A stretch of 32,545 nt of DNA from Rhizobium sullae. Lineage in GTDB: Bacteria; Pseudomonadota; Alphaproteobacteria; Rhizobiales; Rhizobiaceae. The notes under the pieces are model-generated. The model made no database searches, was not told where the DNA came from, and saw only the letters and a list, made by a program, of their open reading frames with translations. Below, piece by piece: positions 24,570 to 29,800 of this stretch. The DNA is taken from contig NZ_FWER01000058.1 in the NCBI RefSeq assembly GCF_900169785.1, positions 23,764-56,308 of the forward strand, in the 5' to 3' direction. Each line of letters opens with the position of its first letter. Position 1 is the stretch's first letter. The translations under genes were made by a program, and so were the position numbers.

Positions 24570-25196
24570 ATGCCTTCCGCATCGCGTTATATGCGTTTCG
24601 TCCTCGCTTTTTCCATGACTGTTGCCCTCTGCATTCCCGCCTCGGCTCAGGTCGTTGCGACCAAGAGTTACTCCTATTTCGACATCCGCGGAAAGAGCGC
24701 CGGCGAGCTCGACGAGGAGCTGAGCCGCCGCGGGCCGACGGCGAGCGGCTCGTCCGCGCGTCACCCCGGCGCGACGAAAATCCGCTTCGGCGGCGAGGCG
24801 ACCTACCTGCAGAAGAAGGGCCGCTGCCGCGTCACCAGCGCGAAAGTAACCGTTCACACGCAGATCATCCTGCCGCGCTGGCGAAACCGCAACGGCGCAA
24901 GCAAGCAACTGTCGATGATCTGGGATACGCTCTCGAGCGACATCAAGAGACATGAGGAGCGGCATGCGGAAATCGCCCGCACACAGGCGCGCGTCATGGA
25001 ACGGAACATCCTCGCACTGCCGGCTCAGCGCACCTGTGAAGCAATGCAGGAGCTTGTCACGGAAGAATCGAACCGGGGAATAGAAGAACACGATAGGTTG
25101 CAGGCGCGTTTCGACCGCGTCGAGGCCGTCAACTTCCAGAACCGGATGATGCGCTTGCTCAACAAGCGAATCAGTTCATCCGGTGGCGAAAGATAG
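24570..25196 (+). CDS. DUF922-type secreted putative metalloprotease
   Basis: Exported protein of 208 residues from the ATG at 24570 (201 from the ATG at 24591). A signal peptide MRFVLAFSMTVALCIPASAQ is followed by a mature domain with YSYFDIRGKSAGELDEELSRRGP at its front. The HEERH sequence (His121 in the shorter form) is a HExxH zinc-protease motif in IKRHEERHAEIARTQA, and it is the hallmark of DUF922 proteins, which are predicted zinc-dependent proteases of unknown substrate. Two cysteines (GRCRVT and RTCEAM) could form a disulfide in the periplasm. The choice between the two starts is open, because neither has a clear Shine-Dalgarno. It diverges from folP. Confidence 0.75.
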   Translation: MPSASRYMRFVLAFSMTVALCIPASAQVVATKSYSYFDIRGKSAGELDEELSRRGPTASGSSARHPGATKIRFGGEATYLQKKGRCRVTSAKVTVHTQIILPRWRNRNGASKQLSMIWDTLSSDIKRHEERHAEIARTQARVMERNILALPAQRTCEAMQELVTEESNRGIEEHDRLQARFDRVEAVNFQNRMMRLLNKRISSSGGER

Positions 25197-25330
25197 CCCA
25201 ATTTCTGAAAGGAAACATGCAAGATCGTTAGCTGGGCAACGAAACTTGTGCGAAGCTTTCCTCCTCCCCAGCCTGTTAATGATGAAAATTAGCGATATGC
25301 GACTCAACCCGCACGCGCTAATATGAACAC

Positions 25331-25472
25331 ATTCGGAAGTTCAGGTGGGATTGACCTGATCTTCTGTCGCTGGGTTCTCCTGGCGCGTTCTAAGCCGCGG
25401 GCGGTCCTCCCTCGCCCGATGGTTATGCGCCCGCCTTGCCTCGCACGTCATCCGGCGCGCGAGGCTTTTTTT
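25331..25472 (+). ncRNA. Putative small RNA with anti-Shine-Dalgarno loop
   Basis: The 283-bp gap between the DUF922 gene and the ferredoxin gene has no convincing ORF, but it holds three hairpins on the plus strand. TCAGGT/ACCTGA is at 25341-25359. GCGGGCG/CGCCCGC is at 25397-25434, with CCTCC in its large loop. GCCTCGC/GCGAGGC at 25438-25465 is followed by seven T residues. A further CCTCCTCCCC lies upstream at 25260-25269. A three-hairpin RNA ending in a strong terminator with loops complementary to ribosome-binding sites resembles rhizobial trans-acting sRNAs of the alpha-r14 (NfeR1) type. The 5' end is a guess, based on a TAATAT at 25319. A long 3' UTR of the upstream gene is the alternative. 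Confidence 0.45.
25438..25472 (+). terminator. Intrinsic terminator of the putative sRNA or DUF922 transcript
   Basis: A 7-bp stem GCCTCGC/GCGAGGC with two more inner pairs is followed by seven T residues. It works in the plus direction only, because the other strand has no T-tract after the stem. Confidence 0.88.
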
Positions 25473-25479
25473 GCACGGA

Positions 25480-25800
25480 TCAGGCCTGCCGCTCGGGCAC
25501 ATGTACGATGAGTCCGTCCAGCACCGCCTTCATTCTGATCTGACAGGAAAGCCGCGAAGTCGGGCGAACATCGAAGGCGAAGTCGAGCATGTCTTCCTCC
25601 ATCGCTTCCGGCGGGCCGACACGCTCCGTCCATTCATCGTCGACATAGACGTGACAGGTCGCACATGCGCATGCGCCGCCGCACTCTGCTTCGATACCCG
25701 GCACCGAGTTGCGCACGGCATTCTCCATCACCGTCGACCCCTGGTCGACATCCAGATCGAAGCGCGTGCCGTCGAAGGCAACAATAGTCAGTTTGGGCAT
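25480..25800 (-). CDS. 2Fe-2S ferredoxin, adrenodoxin type
   Basis: Ferredoxin of 106 residues binding one 2Fe-2S cluster. The ligand spacing C-x5-C-x2-C-x36-C is exact with Cys40, Cys46, Cys49 and Cys86, which is the adrenodoxin/ISC-ferredoxin pattern and not the plant type. There is an extra Cys44. The N-terminus MPKLTIVAFDGTRFDLDVDQG has the usual beta-grasp start. Such proteins pass electrons to cytochrome P450s or to iron-sulfur assembly. No isc or P450 gene is beside it, so the partner is unknown. GGAA lies 8 bases before the ATG. Confidence 0.92.
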   Translation of the reverse strand: MPKLTIVAFDGTRFDLDVDQGSTVMENAVRNSVPGIEAECGGACACATCHVYVDDEWTERVGPPEAMEEDMLDFAFDVRPTSRLSCQIRMKAVLDGLIVHVPERQA

Positions 25801-25830
25801 GATATTTTCCGGTAATCATAGAGGGGAGGA

Positions 25831-25855
25831 TCAGAATTTGTCTTCCAACAAATCT
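25831..25855. repeat. Imperfect inverted repeat upstream of the ferredoxin gene
   Basis: CAGA(A)TTTGT and ACAAATCTG form a hairpin with a short loop, with one extra A in the left arm, 30 bp upstream of the ferredoxin start. It may be an operator or a 5' UTR stem. There is no match to a known site. Confidence 0.3.
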
Positions 25856-25943
25856 GATGAGCAGTCAACATCGACCGCCTTCACGGTTTCATTCCATATT
25901 TAAAAGCGACAGGCTTTTCCGTTTGCGTCATACCGCTGGCCAC

Positions 25944-25978
25944 AAAAAGACCCGCTGTTCCTGAATGGAGCAGCGGGC
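25944..25978 (-). terminator. Terminator of the Hpt gene
   Basis: CCCGCTG (25951-25957) and CAGCGGG (25971-25977) pair around a 13-base loop. On the minus strand the stem is followed by TCTTTTTG. It lies 24 bp after the Hpt-protein stop. Confidence 0.88.
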
Positions 25979-26001
25979 CGAGCGGCTTAAAATGCCCAGC
26001 T

Positions 26002-26370
26002 CTAGCGGCTGAGCTTGAGAATGAAATTCTCGGCCTCGACGACGGCGGCCCCGACGGCGGCCATGTTCGCCGCATCGCTCCAATTGTTCTCGATCGCCTC
26101 TGCTGCTTCGAATACGCCGAAAGCCCCGACGGCGCTCGCCGCCCCCTTAAGCCGGTGGGCCGCGGCTTGGATTCTCTTTGCGTCGCCTGATGAAATTTCG
26201 TTCAGGCAGCCGCGTGCCTGGCGCGCGAAGATCTGCAGCACCTCGACTTCCAGCGCCTTGTCGCCCATTGTCTGCTTTGCCAGATGAACAAGGTCGATCG
26301 GACGAGCCTTCGAGGGGCATGGCCCCTTGGAATTATCCGGCGCCTCGAATGCGATACTGACTGCTGCCAT
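26002..26370 (-). CDS. Hpt domain phosphotransfer protein
   Basis: Small protein of 122 residues made of a single histidine-phosphotransfer (Hpt) domain. The phospho-accepting His72 is in AAHRLKGAASAVGAF, the H-x-L-K-G-A/S pattern. The N-terminal 25 residues (FEAPDNSKGPCPSKARPIDL) are a short flexible part. Hpt proteins relay phosphate between hybrid kinases and response regulators. ChpT, the known partner of CckA, has a different fold, so this is not ChpT. The kinase partner is not visible. GGGAG lies 9 bases before the ATG. A CtrA box and a cluster of TTAA sites lie upstream, so cell-cycle control is possible. Confidence 0.88.
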   Translation of the reverse strand: MAAVSIAFEAPDNSKGPCPSKARPIDLVHLAKQTMGDKALEVEVLQIFARQARGCLNEISSGDAKRIQAAAHRLKGAASAVGAFGVFEAAEAIENNWSDAANMAAVGAAVVEAENFILKLSR

Positions 26371-26835
26371 GTGCCAATACTCCCGTCTTTACCCCGCAGT
26401 TGGATTCACACTGCGGTTGGAGAGTGGCGATCGCGTTAAATTCTGGCACATTGAGGGCGGAATTCTCGCGCTATGGTTAACAGCCGCTAAACGCCCTTAA
26501 ATTGTTGGTTTTTCGACATCCGCCCGCGTTAAATTATGTTAACAACAGATTAATGGACGGTGATTAGCAAGGCTTCATTAATTGTCTCGGAAGCCCGGAT
26601 GTGTCACTACGATACTAGTAGAGTTGGTTTATGGTACGCGCCTTTGCGGGCCAAGTGGATAGTGGTAATGTTTTGATACCGTCTGTTTGAAAAAGCGGCT
26701 ATCTACTCTGAAATGACATGCTTATCCGTCCGCCGGCTTGGATGGGAAGCTCAGAGGCAAAGGTTGAAAACCTGGACGCGGCGTTGTCTGGGAAAATGCG
26801 GCTGAACCGGCTGGGATGTAACGAGGCGTAACCGA
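26371..26835. other. 465-bp gene-free region between the Hpt and GPR-like genes
   Basis: No ORF is supported here. It is AT-richer than the surroundings and contains seven TTAA sequences between 26436 and 26581, including one full CtrA box. It should hold the promoters of both divergent genes. I could not define a convincing -35/-10 pair. A GAGG 9 bases before 26836 supports that start. Confidence 0.6.
26539..26553 (+). promoter_or_regulatory. CtrA binding site (TTAA-N7-TTAA)
   Basis: TTAACAACAGATTAA is a perfect match to the CtrA box TTAA-N7-TTAA. It lies 283 bp upstream of the GPR-like gene and 169 bp upstream of the Hpt gene. Another TTAA at 26529 and a TTAACCAT on the minus strand (26473-26480) lie close by. 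Confidence 0.55.
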
Positions 26836-29800
26836 ATGGCGAACAACAAGTACAGCGAGTCGATCGAGGACAAGGCGTTCCAAGCATTAGACGAAGCTCT
26901 CCAGATCGACTTCAGCCAGCAGAAGGCGCCGTCTCGTGGCGCTAAAACGCCCGACGCCCCGGAGGCCAAAGTGTCCGACACGCCATCTGCCCGCAGCAAT
27001 CACCAGGACCAGGACGAGAGCCAACGCCGTGGCGGCCGCGGCTCCAGAGCGGCCGAGCAGCAGACGCCCCGTTCCCCGGCCCTGGCCGCGGCGAACGACG
27101 CCAACCGCATGACGGCGGCCTCCATTCTGAAATCGCTGGACGGCGGCTCGACGCGTTCGGCCGTCCGTAACGCCACGCTCTTCTCGCTGCTGTGGATCGT
27201 CGCCGGCGCCGGCCTGATGGCCCTGCTTTATTCGCCGCAGATTTGGCAGATCCGCTCCGTCGCCGATCTCGTGGCCCTCCCTGGCGTCATTGCCGGCATC
27301 ATCGGCGTCATCGTGCCGGTCCTTCTGTTCTACGCGTTTGGGATCATGATCTCGCGTGCTCAGGACATGCGCAATGCCGCCCGCTCGATGGCGGAAGTGG
27401 CGCTGCGTCTCGCCGAGCCGGAAACGATCGCGTCCGAACGCATCATGACCGTCGGCCAAGCCGTTCGCCGCGAGGTCTCGGCCATGAACGAAGGCATCGA
27501 GCGAACGATCGCCCGCGCTTCCGAGCTCGAAACGCTGGTTCACTCCGAAGTCAACGCGCTTGAGCGCAGCTACGCCGATAACGAACTGCGCGTGCGCGGC
27601 CTGGTTCATGAGCTCGGTTCAGAGCGCGAAGCGATCGTCAATCATGCCGAGCGAATCCGCAGCTCGATCGTCGGCGTCCACGACCAGTTGAAGGAAGACC
27701 TCTCGCTTGCGACGGAAGAGATCGCCGTGCGCCTTGCAACGTCCGGCGAAGCCTTCGCATCGATGATCGACACCCGCGCCGCAACGCTGACGGAAAAGTC
27801 GGAAACCGCGATCCAGTCGCTCGGTTCGCTTCTTGCCGCCAAGACCGACTCGCTGCTGCAGACGCTGACCTCCTCCGGTTTTGCGCTGGCGCACGAATTC
27901 GACACGCGTCTGGAATCGCTCACCTCCAACCTCAACGATCGCGGCGAGCAACTGCTCAGCCAGTTCGAAACGCGCGCCTCCACGATGGACAGCAGCGCAG
28001 AGAAGCTGAATGCGGCGCTGAACGACCGCGCCCGCCAGCTGAACGAAATCCTGATCGCCCGCACGCGCGAAATCAACGAAAGCCTGACCGGCGGCGAACG
28101 CGAAATCACCGGCACGCTCGACGACGTGCTTTCCAAGCTCAATGCGTCGCTCGACGAGAAGAGCGCAAGCTTCCGTCAGAGCCTGCAGTCCAGCGCCGAC
28201 GACGCCATCATGGACCTTGACCTGCGCTCCGGCTTCTTCGACGAGCGCCTGCAGGCAACGGTCGCCCAGATGTCCACCGCATTCGACGAACGCGTGGCGG
28301 AATTCGCGAATGCCTTCGACAAGCGCGCCGGTTCGCTCGACACCAAGCTGATGGAAAGCCTCGCGCGCATCAACGAGACGCTGGCCGGCGGCTCGGAATC
28401 GATCGACGGCATCCTCAATTCCAGCATCGAGCGCCTTGGCGCCTCGATGACCGACCAGTCCTTCGCGCTGGCGACTGCGCTCAGCACCGGTCAGGAGGTT
28501 CTCGAAAGCTCTCTCGGCAGCAAGGTCGACGAAATCTCCAGCGCCCTGTCGGTCCGCACCAACGAGATCACCTCTGCGCTGCAGTCTGCGAGCGGCGAGA
28601 TTTCTGAGGCGCTCGCTTCGGGCGTCTCCGAGCTGCACGGCAGCCTGTCGGGCCGCGCGAGCGAGATCACCTCCGCCTTGCAGTCTGCAAGCGGCGAGAT
28701 TTCTCAGGTGCTCGCTTCGGGCGTTTCCGAACTGCATGGCAGCCTGTCGGGCCGCACGAGCGAGCTCACCTTCGCACTGCAGAGCGCAAAGGATGAAATT
28801 TCTGAGACCCTGGCGTCTGGCACCACCGATCTGCGGGAGAACCTTTCGAGCCATACCGGTAAGCTGACCTCGGCGCTGAAAAATGCCAAGGGCGAGCTCT
28901 CCGAGGCTCTCACGTCCGGCACTTCCGAGCTGCAGGCGAATCTTTCGGGCCGTACCAGCGAATTGGCATCGGCCCTGCAGAACGCCACCGGTGAAATTTC
29001 GCTAGCGCTCGCAACCGGCACCTCCGAACTTCACAACAACCTGGCGGCGCGTTCGACGGAATTCCGCGAGACCCTGCTGTCGACCACGTCCGACCTCACC
29101 GCAGCCGTCTCCGCCGGTACCGAGCAGATCACCTCCGCCTTCGGCCGCGCCGACGAGCTAAACAACGTCATCTCCCAGCGCGCCGACGCGATCACGCAGG
29201 CCCTGGATTCCGCCCATGAACGCATCGACGACGTCATGGCGGAACGCAGCAGCGCGCTCGTCAGCGCGCTCTCCAGCAATCACGACCGCATCGCCGATGC
29301 CCTAGACGAAAAGACGATGGCGCTCGCCATCTCGCTTGACGACAGCCAGAGTCGCTTCGACAGCGCGCTCGAGGCCCGCACCAACGCACTCCTCGACACC
29401 GTTGCGGGTGCTGAGGCCCGGGTTGCCGGCGCCTTCACCGACAAGGCTGAGGCGATCCGCAGCGCTTATACCGACAACCAGGAACGGCTCGAACTATCGC
29501 TCGGCGAACACGCCGCAGCGCTCTCCTCGACGCTCTCCAGCAGCAACAATCGCCTCGAGACACTGACGGGCGAAGCAGCCGCCCGCATGGAAGCGCTCAC
29601 AAGCGAAGCAACCGCGCGCATCGACGGCGGCCTCGCCTCGGCCCATGACCGCATCCGCGCAACGCTGGACGACCGTGCGAACGCGATCAGCCTTTCGCTC
29701 AGCAATGCGCATGCGCAGCTCAGCGATACGCTGTCGGAGCAGGCGACGACCATCGGCGCTTCGGTCGCCGCAAGCGCCAGCATGCTCGAAATGTCGCTGG

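Noticed and set aside
25323..25511. 62-codon plus-strand ORF in the gap before the ferredoxin gene
   Set aside because: It runs through all three hairpins and the terminator, has no Shine-Dalgarno and no recognisable domain. The RNA reading is better supported.
26002..26370. Hpt protein as ChpT, the phosphotransferase of the CckA relay
   Set aside because: ChpT has a dimeric histidine-kinase-like fold of over 200 residues. This protein is a 122-residue classical Hpt domain.
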